Source of the DNA: Micromonospora eburnea
GTDB lineage: Bacteria > Actinomycetota > Actinomycetes > Mycobacteriales > Micromonosporaceae
Direction of reading: 5' to 3'
Assembly: GCF_900090225.1 (NCBI RefSeq)
Contig: NZ_FMHY01000002.1
Span: 5,952,001-6,016,000 of the forward strand
Length of the DNA: 64,000 nucleotides
The translations under genes and the position numbers were made by a program. The notes under the pieces were generated by a model. It was not told the origin of the DNA. It saw only the letters and a list, made by a program, of their open reading frames with translations, and did no database searches. Every line of letters begins with the position of its first letter. The stretch's first letter is position 1. Shown piece by piece: positions 7,583 to 17,304 of this stretch.

Positions 7583-10500
7583 CTACGCCATCTGGTCGCG
7601 TTGCTCCTCGGGCGCCGTCGCGCGCCGAGCCGGCGGCGGCAGCGGGAGCCCGGCGGCCAGCCGCGAGTCGGCGTCCCGGGCGCTGGGGTGGGCGACTCCG
7701 TGGAGCAGGTCGGCGGCTTCCCGCCAGGCGGTCAGCGCGCCGTCATGGTCACCCTGTTCCTCCCGAATGTCACCGAGCGTCAGCAGTGCCCTGCCCAGCC
7801 ACCGTTCCCCCTCGTTGCGGCCGACGCTGATCGCCGCGGTCAGCAGGTCCGCCGCCGCCGCCAGCCGGCCCGCCCGGCGACGCGCGGCAGCCAGTACGCT
7901 CAGCGCCTCGGCGGCGGCCGTCGAATAACTGATCGCCTCGGCGATGGCCAGTACCTGCTCGGCCGCCACCACGGCCTCCGCGTCGCGCCCGGCCGCCAGG
8001 TAGGTCCCGGCGAATCGGTACAGCGTTATCACCTCACCGTACGGGTCACGCAGCTCACGGAAGATCGACAGAGTGGTGGTGAGCAGCTCGATCGCGTCCG
8101 TGAACCGGCCCTGGTCGTGATAGACGCGGGCGAGGCCGTTCATGGCGTCGGCCTGGCTGCTCCTACTGTCGCAGGCCGTGTAGAGGTCAAGCGCGCGCCA
8201 CAACTGCTCCTCCGCCTCCCGCAGCCGGCCGTGTTCGCGTTCGATCGCCCCGAGGTGCTGCCGGGCGCGGGCGGCGCACCACAGGCTGCCGACCCGCTCG
8301 GCCAGCACCAGGGCCCGCTCCGCCGCCTGCCGAGCCTGCGGCAGGTGGCCCTGGTAACCCCGCAGGTAGGTCAACCGGTTGAGGGCGTGCGCCTGGCCGC
8401 AGTCGTCGTCGAGCGTTTCGAACAGTTCCGCCGCCCGCTCCGCATAGCGGGCGACCTCGGGGACGGCCAGGTACTCGTCGGCCCGGCTGCGGTACAACAT
8501 CGCCAATGCCATCATCCGCCGGTCACCGGCGCGTTCGGCCGCCGCCTCGGCGAGCGAGTTGATCGACCGCCAGACGTCGACCGCTCCGCGCATCTCCAGG
8601 AACGGCCCGAGCACGTGCGTCAGCGCCCCGCACAGCTCATCCAGCCCCAGCTGGTACGCCTGGCGTACGCCGGCCAGCAGTGATTCGCTCTCCGCCTCGT
8701 ACCAGCCGACAGGATCAGCCGTCGCGGCGGACCGCGCCGCCGGGTCGAGCAGAGGGGTGCCCCGCAGCGCCGGCTCCAGCCCGGGGAACTGCTTGTCGGG
8801 CAGCCCCCGCATGGCCAACAACGCGTAACCGAGCCAGGCGTTGAGCCCCGCCACCACGGCCGTACGCCGTGCCGCCTCGTCGATCCGGGCCGCGGCCCGT
8901 TCCCGCAGCAGCAACCCGACCAGGTCGTGGAACCGATACCGGTCCTGGCCGGCGGCGTCCCGGCCGGCGTACTCGACGATGCGGTGTTGCACCAACTGGT
9001 CGAGCAACGCCTCGGCGACCACGACGGGCCGCTGCAGCACCGCCGCGGCGGCCCAGCCGGGAAAGCTCGGGGCGGTCAGCAACGACAGTAGCTGCGCGGC
9101 GGAGTCGGCGTGCGGATCGAGACCGCGGAAGCTGAGTTCCAGGCTGGCCCGTATCTCAAGGTCGCCGTGGTGCAGCTCGTCCAGGCGGTGCTGGTCGGCC
9201 AACCGGTCAGCCAGCCGGCGCAGCGACCAGTGCGGCCGGGTGGCCAGCCGCGCACCGACGATGCGGACCGCCAGCGGCAACCATCCGCACAGCTCAAGGA
9301 GACGCGCGGCGACGGACGGCTCGGCCGCCACACGCTCCGCACCCGCCGTCGCCCTCAGCAGCGCCAACGCGTCCTCGTCGGGGAGCACGTCAAGGTACAG
9401 GTGGTGGCCGCCTTCCACATCGCCCAGGTCGGAGCGGCTGGTGACGAGCACGGCGCAACCGGAACCACCCGGCACCAGGGGGCGCACCTGCGCCGCGCTC
9501 GCCGCGTCGTCGAGCACCACCAGCACCCGGCGCTCCGCGGTGACGGAGCGGTAGAGCAGGACCCGGTCCTCGACATCGTCGGGTACCGCGGCACGGTGGA
9601 CACCCAGGGCGACGAGCACCCGGCCCAACACCTCCGCCGGCTCCTGTGGCCGGTCGTGCGTCCCGCGCAGCCCGACGTACAGCTGGCCGTCCGGAAACCG
9701 CGCCCGCAGCAGGTGGCCCACGTGGGTGGCCAGGGCGCTCTTGCCGACCCCGGGGATGCCGGACAGGATCACCACCGGGACGGCGGTCAGCCCCGCCGAT
9801 CCGGACGAGGTCAACCGGGCGCACAGCTCGTCCACCTCCGCGGCCCGGCCGGTGAAGTCACTGATGTCCGCGGGCAGCTGGGCCGGAATCGCGGCCGGCG
9901 CGGGCGCGATCGCGGCCGGCGGGTGGGTGCCGGCGCCGGTCCCCGCCGGCGGGTCGTCCGGCACCGGCGGCGACTGGCTCCGGTCGCGGCCGGCGCGGTC
10001 TTCGGCACCGGCCAGGATGACCCGCTCCAGCCGCCGCAGTTCGGCGCCGGGCTCGAGGCCCAGCTCGTCGGCCATGCGTCGGCGTCCGGCCCGATACACC
10101 TCCAACGCCTCGGCGGTACGCCCGACCGCGTTCAGCGCGGTCATCAGTTGCCCGCGCAGCCGCTCGCGCAGCGGATGCTCGGCCACCAGCCGGGTCAGCT
10201 CTGGGATCAGCTCGACGTGCCGGTGCAGCGCGAACTCCACCTCGACCAGCTTCTCCATGGTGGCCAACCGCAGCTCGGTCAGCCGGTGCGCCTCGGTGAC
10301 CGCGAACGGCGCCGGCACGTCGGTCAGCTCCGGCCCCCGCCACAGCGCCAACGCGGATCGCAACGCGGCCGCCCTGACCGTCGCCGGCAGCCCGTCCTGG
10401 TCCGCGTCACGCAGTAGCCGCTCGGCCCGCGCCAGATCGAGCTGCTCGTCCTCGATCCGCAGCAGGTAGCCCGGACTGCGGGTGACCACCAGCCGGTCGG

Positions 10501-10777
10501 CGGCCGGTCTGCCGGCGTCGCCGAGCAGCCGGCGCAGCGACGACACCACCGTCAGCACCTGTTCCCGGGCAGTCGCCGGAGGCGACTGCGGCCAGAGCCC
10601 GTCGATCATCTCGTCCACCGAGACCACCCGGTTGCGCCGCAGCAGCAGCGCGGCCAGGACGACGCGCTGGCGGGCGCCGGGCAGCAGGATGGGCCCCGAT
10701 CGTCCCCGTACCTCCAGCGGGCCCAGGACGCTGAACGCCAGCCCCGGTACGTCGCCTCCGCCACCCGCTTCAGCCAC
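7583..10777 (-). CDS. AfsR/SARP-type regulator: wHTH, BTAD, NB-ARC, TPR
   Basis: Large ATP-dependent transcription activator, 1064 residues from GTG 10777. Domains in order: OmpR-like winged helix at about residues 12-107 (FSVLGPLEVRG), BTAD helical domain at about 115-260, a Pro/Ala linker, NB-ARC ATPase from about 310 with Walker A GIPGVGKS near 340-347 and Walker B VLVVLDDAAS near 450, then an alpha-helical arm and tetratricopeptide repeats in the last third. The frame is open to 10867, but that N-terminus is basic and unlike the family; GTG 10777 is ten codons before the conserved domain. Ribosome binding is weak at either start. Such proteins control secondary metabolism or development and are often kinase-modulated; targets here are unknown. 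It lies between the first RHS gene and the MFS gene on the same strand. Confidence 0.9.
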   Translation of the reverse strand: MAEAGGGGDVPGLAFSVLGPLEVRGRSGPILLPGARQRVVLAALLLRRNRVVSVDEMIDGLWPQSPPATAREQVLTVVSSLRRLLGDAGRPAADRLVVTRSPGYLLRIEDEQLDLARAERLLRDADQDGLPATVRAAALRSALALWRGPELTDVPAPFAVTEAHRLTELRLATMEKLVEVEFALHRHVELIPELTRLVAEHPLRERLRGQLMTALNAVGRTAEALEVYRAGRRRMADELGLEPGAELRRLERVILAGAEDRAGRDRSQSPPVPDDPPAGTGAGTHPPAAIAPAPAAIPAQLPADISDFTGRAAEVDELCARLTSSGSAGLTAVPVVILSGIPGVGKSALATHVGHLLRARFPDGQLYVGLRGTHDRPQEPAEVLGRVLVALGVHRAAVPDDVEDRVLLYRSVTAERRVLVVLDDAASAAQVRPLVPGGSGCAVLVTSRSDLGDVEGGHHLYLDVLPDEDALALLRATAGAERVAAEPSVAARLLELCGWLPLAVRIVGARLATRPHWSLRRLADRLADQHRLDELHHGDLEIRASLELSFRGLDPHADSAAQLLSLLTAPSFPGWAAAAVLQRPVVVAEALLDQLVQHRIVEYAGRDAAGQDRYRFHDLVGLLLRERAAARIDEAARRTAVVAGLNAWLGYALLAMRGLPDKQFPGLEPALRGTPLLDPAARSAATADPVGWYEAESESLLAGVRQAYQLGLDELCGALTHVLGPFLEMRGAVDVWRSINSLAEAAAERAGDRRMMALAMLYRSRADEYLAVPEVARYAERAAELFETLDDDCGQAHALNRLTYLRGYQGHLPQARQAAERALVLAERVGSLWCAARARQHLGAIEREHGRLREAEEQLWRALDLYTACDSRSSQADAMNGLARVYHDQGRFTDAIELLTTTLSIFRELRDPYGEVITLYRFAGTYLAAGRDAEAVVAAEQVLAIAEAISYSTAAAEALSVLAAARRRAGRLAAAADLLTAAISVGRNEGERWLGRALLTLGDIREEQGDHDGALTAWREAADLLHGVAHPSARDADSRLAAGLPLPPPARRATAPEEQRDQMA

Positions 10778-10903
10778 CCGATCATCTTGCCGCCGGTGCA
10801 CCGAAGCGCGCGAGCCCGAATTGCGCCCGCGCCGAAACGAGGCGGGCCGCCGATGGCCAACGACCACCGGCGGCCCGTCCCGCCATCCTCTGTGGATCGC
10901 CGA

Positions 10904-13900
10904 CTACCACCCCCACGCGGTGTTGGCGGCGCCGGCGCCCATACTGGCCAGGCCCCAGGCGTTCGACTTGTACCCCGTGCTCACGTAGCCGCGGTACATG
11001 GCCGCGCTCGCCCGGTCCCGGGCCCGGGTCATGCCCCCGGTGGCACGGGCGCCGAGCCGGGTCGGCAGTTTCGGCACCCGGAGCCCGGCGACCTTGTTCG
11101 AGCCGCGGAGCAGGACCTTCGAGGCGCCACCGTAGGCGGCTCCGATCCCACCGGTGGCACCGGAGAGCAGGTTGAGCGCCCCGGATCGATAGTTGCCGCT
11201 CCGGAAATCCCGGTACGCGTCGTACCCGCTGCTGATCGCCGCCCCGATCCCGCAGACCACCGTGGCGACGACCGAACACACGGCCAGGATGTTCGAGCGG
11301 TTCTGCCAGGCCCACTTTCCGGCCACCTTGGCGCCGTGTCCGACCGCCTTGGCCCCCTTGCCGATGGCGTTGCCGGCCGCCTTGCGGCAGGCGCTGCTCC
11401 AGAAGCTGGTCAGCTTGCACCGCTGGTGCTTCTGCTTCTCCTTGGCCGCGGCCTCGCGAGCCTTCCTCGCCAGCGCCTCCCGCGCCTTACGGGCGGCCTC
11501 CTCCCGGGCCCGCTTGGCGGCGTACTCCCGGGCCAGGCGCCGGGCCTCCGCCTGCTTGCGCATGTAGTCACAGCCGTCGCAGTAGTGGCGCGCGGCCGGC
11601 GCCGACGAGACCCGCCTGGAGTAGTCGCAGCCGTCGCAGTAGTGGTGCGCCGCCGGAGAGGGCTTCTTCTTCGCCTTCTTCTTGGCCTTCTTCGCGGGCT
11701 TCTTCTTCGGCGGCGGGTTGTTGTAGCCGCCGCAACCGTCGCAGTAGTGCCCGCCGGGCAGCACCCGCCACTGCCCGTCCGGGTCGCTCATCGTGATCGG
11801 GGTGTTGTCGGCGTACGCGTACCCGTTCATCTGCTGCGGGTCTTCGGTGCCGATGAGCGGATCGACCGAGATGAACCGGCCGATGTCCGGGTCGTACTCG
11901 CGGGCACCGAGATGGGTCAGCCCGGTGGTGGCGTCGACCGTGCCGCCCACGTACCCCTTCTGGTCCGGCCAGCTCGCCGGAGCTGTGCCGCGCAACTCGC
12001 CGAAGGGCAGGTAGCGGCGTTGGGTCAGGGACAGGTCGTCGGCATCGATGGCCAGTTGCGCCGTCCCGTGCTGGTCCTCCGCCTCGAACGAGAGCCCACC
12101 CGTGGTGGTACGCACCGCGGTGGTCGAGCCGACGTCGTAGTACCGGGTCGCCGTCACCACGTCCGTGGACCTGGCGAGCCGCAGTTCCGTGTTGTCCAGG
12201 TAGAGGGTGACGGCGTCCGGTTCGCGGCGGATCAACCGGTCCCCGTCGGCGTCGTACAGGAACTCCGTGGCCTTGCCTCCCTCGGTGACCGAGGCCAGGT
12301 CTCCCTCGGTGTTCCAGTCCAGGCTCTGGGTGGCGCCGCCGATCGTACGTTCGGTGGTGTTGCCGGTCGCGTCGTAGCGGTAGCGGTTCGCCTGGCCGCC
12401 GGTCGTCACGGTCGAGAGCGTGTGCGGCTGGGCCGACCCGGCAGGTGGATAGGTGGAGGTGCTGGTGTTCCCGGCGCCGGTGGTGGTGTCGTAGTTGGTC
12501 TCGGTGAGCCGGTTGCCGGTCTTGTCGTAGGTCCAGGACTGCCAGTACGGCGCGGGCCCGCCCAGCACGCCCGCCCCGGGCGCGGCCGCGCAGTTGTCGG
12601 TCGCCGTCCAGGCGGTGGTGAGCCGGCGCAGGTGGTCGTACCGGAAGCACTGGGTGTCGGCCGGGCCGCCGGAGGGGGTGTCGGCGATCCGGGTGACGTT
12701 GCCGGCGCCGTCGTAGGAGTAGTTGACGTCGGCCAGGTGCAGCGGTGACACGTTGCGGTCCACCAGCGCGCGGCTGAGCTTGCGGGTCGCGTCGTCGTAG
12801 TAGAACGTCTGCGCGATCTGCTTGCCCGACACCGCCTGCATCGTGTACTGCAACGGCTCGTCGTACGGGCTGTAGGTGGCCGAGACGAGCAGCGTGGACA
12901 GGCCCGTCTGCGCCGTCTGGAGCCGGCCGTACGCGTCGTAGCCGTACCGCAGGGTCTCGGGGGCGAGGCCGCCGGCCGCCGGGTACGAGACGGACAACGG
13001 GTTACCGGTCGGGGTGTACCCGGTGTTCACCCGGTAGCTGCCGGCCAGCTTGCCCTCCGCCGCCGGGATGGTGACCGTGGTGCCCGACGAACGGTAGCGG
13101 GAGTCGTAGCCGTTGACCGACGTGGTGTACGCGTTGCCGTTGACGTACCGGGTGGACGAGGCGGGCTGCCCCTTCACCACGATCCCGTTGGTCAGGGTGT
13201 CGTAGGTCCAATCCGCCAGCTTCGGGCCGGAGGTCGACCCGGCGTACATGGCGGTCTTCCGGCCGAGCGCGTCGTACGTGTAGGCCAGGATGGCGCCGCG
13301 CGCGTCGGTGGCGGTCAGCATCTGGTCGGCATCGTCGTAGGTGTAGGTGGTGGCGCCCTTGTCCGGGTCCTCCTCCCGCACCTTCCGGCCCCGGAGGTCG
13401 TACGTGTACCGCCAGACGTTGCCCACCGGGTCGGTCACGCTGGCCAGCTCACCAGCCCTGGTGTACGTGTAGCGGGTGGCGTCGTAACCGCCGCTCGGCG
13501 TGCCCCCGGAGTGCTGGCGCAGCTCGGCCGTGCGCCCCTCCGCATCGGTGATCGTCGTGGTGGCCGTGCCGCCCGCCGGCGGCGTGACCGAGACGCGGTC
13601 GCCGCCGTAGCTGGTGGTGGTGCGCCACTTCTCCGCGCCGAAGGAGAGGAAGATCTCCGCCGTCTCCCGCTCGTTGCCGTCGTAGACGGTCCGGGTCTGG
13701 GCCGGCACGGCGTTGTCGTCGACGGTCAGCAGGGTGGTGCCCGCGGTGCCGTCGTTCCAGTAGGCCGCGTTGCTCTTCACCTCCAGGCCGCGGGAGTCGT
13801 AGAAGGTGTCGGTGACGATCCGTCCGCCGCCCGCGGCGGGCTGCTGCGTCTGGCGTTCCCGCAACTGGCCGTCGTAGAACGCGTACTCCCGGTCGTACGT

Positions 13901-16900
13901 CTCGTCGTCGCGGATCGTCTCGGTGGTGACCACGTTCGGCGCGGTGGTCCGGACGAGGTAGGAGAACTTCATGGTGGGCGTGGCACCGCCCGCCTTGGAC
14001 CGGTCGGGGAGCCAGACAGCGGTGGATCGGCCGAGCGGGTCGTAGGTCAGGTCGGTACGCCGCCCGTTCGGATCCACGGTCGCGGTCTCCACGCCCCACG
14101 CCGGCTCGAAAGTGGTGTTGGTGGCGTGCCCGAGCGGGTTGGTGACCGTGGTCGCGGTGACCGGGCCGGTGGTCGGGGTGAAGACCGTGCTGGTCTTCTG
14201 GTTCAGCTCGTCGAAGGTGTCCAGGGTGCGCCCGTAGCTGTCGTACGTCGCCCGGCTGGCCTGCACGTAGACCGGCGTGCCGTTCGAGTACGACACCAGC
14301 TCCTGGGTCAGCGTCTCGTCGCCCTTCGTCGGCGCGGTCCCGAAGGTGGTCGAGCCGTCATAGAAGGTGCGCGTGTCGGAGAGGACATCCGCCGGGCGGG
14401 ACGGCGTCACCGTGCAGGCCACGCCGACCCGCTCCACCCGCACCTCATAGTCGATCATCCACTTGGCGGTGTCCCGGGCGTACGTGGTGCGGTTGCACTC
14501 GTCGTCGGCGCTCGTCGCGGTGTCGCCGAGGTCGTTCACCTCGGTCGGCAGCCCGAAGGAGTCGTAGGTGGTCCGCACCTCGGTGCGCCGCCAGCCGCCG
14601 GTCGACAGCGCGAGCCGGCTGCGCTTCTTGGCGATGCCGGTGAGGTACGCCTTCGTCGCGCCGTGCGTGGCGGTGGCCGCCGAGATCCAGGGGTCGTTGA
14701 TCTCGCCGTCCAGCACGGTCCCGCCGACCCCGTCGTAGGTCATGCTTTCCCGGGCGAAGCCGGCCAGGCTCGGATGGTCGGCGACCGACCCGCCCTCGGA
14801 ATCGGTCACCGAGACGCCGCGGGTGCCGCTGGCGAGCTTGTCCCCGTCCATCCCGCGCAGGTAGAGCGTCTCGCGCTGGGAGCGCACCCCGCCGGGCGCG
14901 CCGTGGGTCACCCGGACCCGCGCGAAGCCGCGCCACTCGCCCCAGGTGCGGTACTTCGCCGGGGTCAGTTCGTTGTCGTCGTGGTGCCAGGCGCCGCCGC
15001 CGAGGTACTCGTAGTCGGTCTGCTCGATCCCGGCCACGCCGGACTGGTCGTCCTCGAGGACCTGGACCGCGACGTACTTGTGGAACCAGTCGAGTTGCGG
15101 CTGCAACGCGCCCTCCGGCACCCAGTACTGGGGAAAGCAGCGTTTGGTGTTCGTGTCCGGGGTCGGGACGGCCGCCCGGGTGCACTCCTGGCCCGAGTAG
15201 TTGACCCGCACGTGCCCGCCGGACTCGTCGTACACGTCGGTCATCCGCCACTTGTACAGCGGCGGGATGCCCTCCAGCGCGTCGACCCGGTTCTCCAGTT
15301 GCACGCCCTCGAAGGTCACCGCCGGCAGCGCCAGGCTGCCGCCCACCTTGCCCGTGCGGGTGACGGAGGCCAGCCAGAGCGACGGCGACGTGCCGTCCCC
15401 CGGGGCCCGGTACTGGTAGCCCAATGTCCAGGTGTCCACGTCCCGGCCCGACACCCGGGTGGTCACGCTCGCCAGCCGCTTGCGGGTCCAGAAGGTCGGG
15501 GCGTACCGGTCGGTGCAGCTCGCGCCCGCGTCGCAGTTCTGGTCGTACGGCACGTCCGGCCAGTTCTTCGCGGTGTCCTTGCTGATCGTCCCGGTGCCAC
15601 AGGTCGCGCCGTCGGCGCACCGCTCCTCCACGCCGAGGACCACCTGCATCGGGGCCGTCGCCGAGTAGAGGGTGTCCGACCGCTGCCCGTAGTCGATCCG
15701 GCTCAGGTAGCCGCCGCGGACGTACGCCGTGCCGGCCGTCGCGGTCAGGTTACGGCCGTAGTGGTTCGACTCCTTCGTGTACCAGTACGACATCGCGTTG
15801 CCGTTCGGGTCCACGACGTAGTCCAGGTTCCACCGCCACGCCTGGTTGCAGTACGACGACGCGAAGGTGCTCGCGTGGCACGGCTCGCCGCTGTCGTCGC
15901 CGAACACCGGCACCGTCCACACCGACTCGGTCACCGCGGCGTTGGTGGTCCAGTTCGGCAGCCGGTGCAGCCCGTAGAAGTACTGGGTGCCGTCCCGGGA
16001 GGTGATCTTCCAGTATTCCCCGTTGTCGTCCCCGTTCGCGGCGCCGGTCAGGCGCTCCACCCGGGACCCGTCGTCGTTGCGCGGGTGCCACGCGCCGGTG
16101 GCGTCGTCCTTCACCAGCTCCACGGTGCGCCCGCCGAGCGAGAGGAAGGCGTTGTCGGTCTCCCAGCACAGGTCGTACGGCTTCGGGGTGACCGAGACGT
16201 CGTCGGAGCACGAGCCGTACCGCCGCTCGATGAAGCCCTCGCTGAAGTCCCAGCCCTCACCGACCCACGACGACTGGTTGTTCGTCGACACCGTCCGCCC
16301 GTCCACGCTGCCCGACGAGTACGCCAGCATGAGGTCGGGCTCCGGGCCACCGAAGGCGGGCACCTCCTCCATCGGGTACGACCAGCTGAAGTCGCCGGCC
16401 GAGCCGCCCGCCTCCCAGGACGACGACGCCGACAGGGCGCTCGCCTTGTAGTCGCCGGCGCTACCGGACGGGGCGGCGGTGGCCGCCAGCACGGTGGCCG
16501 TGGCGCTCACCGGGGCGTCGGCGGTCAGCCGCCCGGAACGGACGTCGTTACGGGACGGCAGCGGTGTGCCGGCGCGGCAGTCCGGGCGCTCCGGGGTGGT
16601 CAGCACGCACGCCGGAAGTCGCACCAGGCGCAGCCGGGACCCCCAGTCGCCACCGTACGCGTCGCGGAACCCGGAGTAGTCCACCTCGACGGAGACGCCG
16701 GACGTGCCGGCCCCCGCCGCACCGATCCCGTTGGCGGCCGCCGCGCCGGACGGGCCGGTGGCGGCCACCGTGAGCAGCAGGCCGGGCAGGTCGGCCCGGC
16801 GTGCGACCTCCTGGCCGAGCACCTCCACCCGCAGGCCGTCCGGCCGGGCGGTGCCGGCCGCGCCGACCCGCACCGGCAGGCCGCCCGCCGGGACCGAACC

Positions 16901-17269
16901 CATCCGGGCGGCCGCGGACATGCCTCCGGCCAGGGCGTCCTTACGGTCCGCGGCGGACAGCCCGGCCAGGGTCGCCGGCAGCGCCACCTCGGCGACGCCG
17001 GGGGCCGGCCAGGACGCCGCGGGCACGAACCGCCGCACCGCGCCGGCCGACCGCGCCGACGGGGACACGAAGTCCCGGCCGGGCACCGACCGTTCCCGCG
17101 CCACGTCGGGCTTCCATTTGAGCGGGGCCGCCACGGCGGGTTTCGCCGGCACGGCCAGTGCGCTGGCCGCCAGGGCGGACGCCACCGTGCCGGCCAGCAC
17201 CGCCGCCAGCCGTCGGCTGATCGGGCGCATCCGTCGCCGGCGCGCACGACTCGTCACGATCGTTCTCAT
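10904..17269 (-). CDS. Secreted RHS/YD-repeat protein with Lys-rich, triple HYCDGC tail (RHS1)
   Basis: Giant exported RHS protein, 2121 residues from ATG 17269. GGAGGG lies upstream; GTG 17272 is an alternative start. A twin-basic N-terminus and hydrophobic segment ending VPAKPAVAA form a signal peptide. The body carries many YD repeats (YDPLGR, YTYDDADQM, YDALGR), forming a beta-cocoon shell in characterised relatives. The RHS core (HLGAREYDPDIGRFISVDP) lies near 1788-1806 and ends at DPDG near 1826, where the variable tail begins. The tail has three HYCDGC motifs (residues 1841, 1876, 1895), a poly-Lys block between the first two, a Lys/Arg/Glu/Ala helix, a hydrophobic segment near 1991-2015 and a Gly-rich end (GAGAANTAWGW). 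No recognised nuclease or deaminase signature and no immunity gene are seen. It follows the LamG gene by 35 bases, forming a split WapA-like pair. Confidence 0.9.
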   Translation of the reverse strand: MRTIVTSRARRRRMRPISRRLAAVLAGTVASALAASALAVPAKPAVAAPLKWKPDVARERSVPGRDFVSPSARSAGAVRRFVPAASWPAPGVAEVALPATLAGLSAADRKDALAGGMSAAARMGSVPAGGLPVRVGAAGTARPDGLRVEVLGQEVARRADLPGLLLTVAATGPSGAAAANGIGAAGAGTSGVSVEVDYSGFRDAYGGDWGSRLRLVRLPACVLTTPERPDCRAGTPLPSRNDVRSGRLTADAPVSATATVLAATAAPSGSAGDYKASALSASSSWEAGGSAGDFSWSYPMEEVPAFGGPEPDLMLAYSSGSVDGRTVSTNNQSSWVGEGWDFSEGFIERRYGSCSDDVSVTPKPYDLCWETDNAFLSLGGRTVELVKDDATGAWHPRNDDGSRVERLTGAANGDDNGEYWKITSRDGTQYFYGLHRLPNWTTNAAVTESVWTVPVFGDDSGEPCHASTFASSYCNQAWRWNLDYVVDPNGNAMSYWYTKESNHYGRNLTATAGTAYVRGGYLSRIDYGQRSDTLYSATAPMQVVLGVEERCADGATCGTGTISKDTAKNWPDVPYDQNCDAGASCTDRYAPTFWTRKRLASVTTRVSGRDVDTWTLGYQYRAPGDGTSPSLWLASVTRTGKVGGSLALPAVTFEGVQLENRVDALEGIPPLYKWRMTDVYDESGGHVRVNYSGQECTRAAVPTPDTNTKRCFPQYWVPEGALQPQLDWFHKYVAVQVLEDDQSGVAGIEQTDYEYLGGGAWHHDDNELTPAKYRTWGEWRGFARVRVTHGAPGGVRSQRETLYLRGMDGDKLASGTRGVSVTDSEGGSVADHPSLAGFARESMTYDGVGGTVLDGEINDPWISAATATHGATKAYLTGIAKKRSRLALSTGGWRRTEVRTTYDSFGLPTEVNDLGDTATSADDECNRTTYARDTAKWMIDYEVRVERVGVACTVTPSRPADVLSDTRTFYDGSTTFGTAPTKGDETLTQELVSYSNGTPVYVQASRATYDSYGRTLDTFDELNQKTSTVFTPTTGPVTATTVTNPLGHATNTTFEPAWGVETATVDPNGRRTDLTYDPLGRSTAVWLPDRSKAGGATPTMKFSYLVRTTAPNVVTTETIRDDETYDREYAFYDGQLRERQTQQPAAGGGRIVTDTFYDSRGLEVKSNAAYWNDGTAGTTLLTVDDNAVPAQTRTVYDGNERETAEIFLSFGAEKWRTTTSYGGDRVSVTPPAGGTATTTITDAEGRTAELRQHSGGTPSGGYDATRYTYTRAGELASVTDPVGNVWRYTYDLRGRKVREEDPDKGATTYTYDDADQMLTATDARGAILAYTYDALGRKTAMYAGSTSGPKLADWTYDTLTNGIVVKGQPASSTRYVNGNAYTTSVNGYDSRYRSSGTTVTIPAAEGKLAGSYRVNTGYTPTGNPLSVSYPAAGGLAPETLRYGYDAYGRLQTAQTGLSTLLVSATYSPYDEPLQYTMQAVSGKQIAQTFYYDDATRKLSRALVDRNVSPLHLADVNYSYDGAGNVTRIADTPSGGPADTQCFRYDHLRRLTTAWTATDNCAAAPGAGVLGGPAPYWQSWTYDKTGNRLTETNYDTTTGAGNTSTSTYPPAGSAQPHTLSTVTTGGQANRYRYDATGNTTERTIGGATQSLDWNTEGDLASVTEGGKATEFLYDADGDRLIRREPDAVTLYLDNTELRLARSTDVVTATRYYDVGSTTAVRTTTGGLSFEAEDQHGTAQLAIDADDLSLTQRRYLPFGELRGTAPASWPDQKGYVGGTVDATTGLTHLGAREYDPDIGRFISVDPLIGTEDPQQMNGYAYADNTPITMSDPDGQWRVLPGGHYCDGCGGYNNPPPKKKPAKKAKKKAKKKPSPAAHHYCDGCDYSRRVSSAPAARHYCDGCDYMRKQAEARRLAREYAAKRAREEAARKAREALARKAREAAAKEKQKHQRCKLTSFWSSACRKAAGNAIGKGAKAVGHGAKVAGKWAWQNRSNILAVCSVVATVVCGIGAAISSGYDAYRDFRSGNYRSGALNLLSGATGGIGAAYGGASKVLLRGSNKVAGLRVPKLPTRLGARATGGMTRARDRASAAMYRGYVSTGYKSNAWGLASMGAGAANTAWGW
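11564..11749 (-). repeat. Three HYCDGC coding repeats
   Basis: The tail of RHS1 encodes HYCDGCGGY (11725-11749), HYCDGCDY (11621-11644) and HYCDGCDY (11564-11587). Each has His-Tyr-Cys-Asp-Gly-Cys, a compact CxxC with an adjacent His, and sits beside basic or low-complexity sequence. Metal binding or disulfide pairing is possible; neither is shown. Confidence 0.8.
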
Positions 17270-17304
17270 CACCGATTCCCTCCGGTGTCGTGCGGCCGGC
17301 CGGC

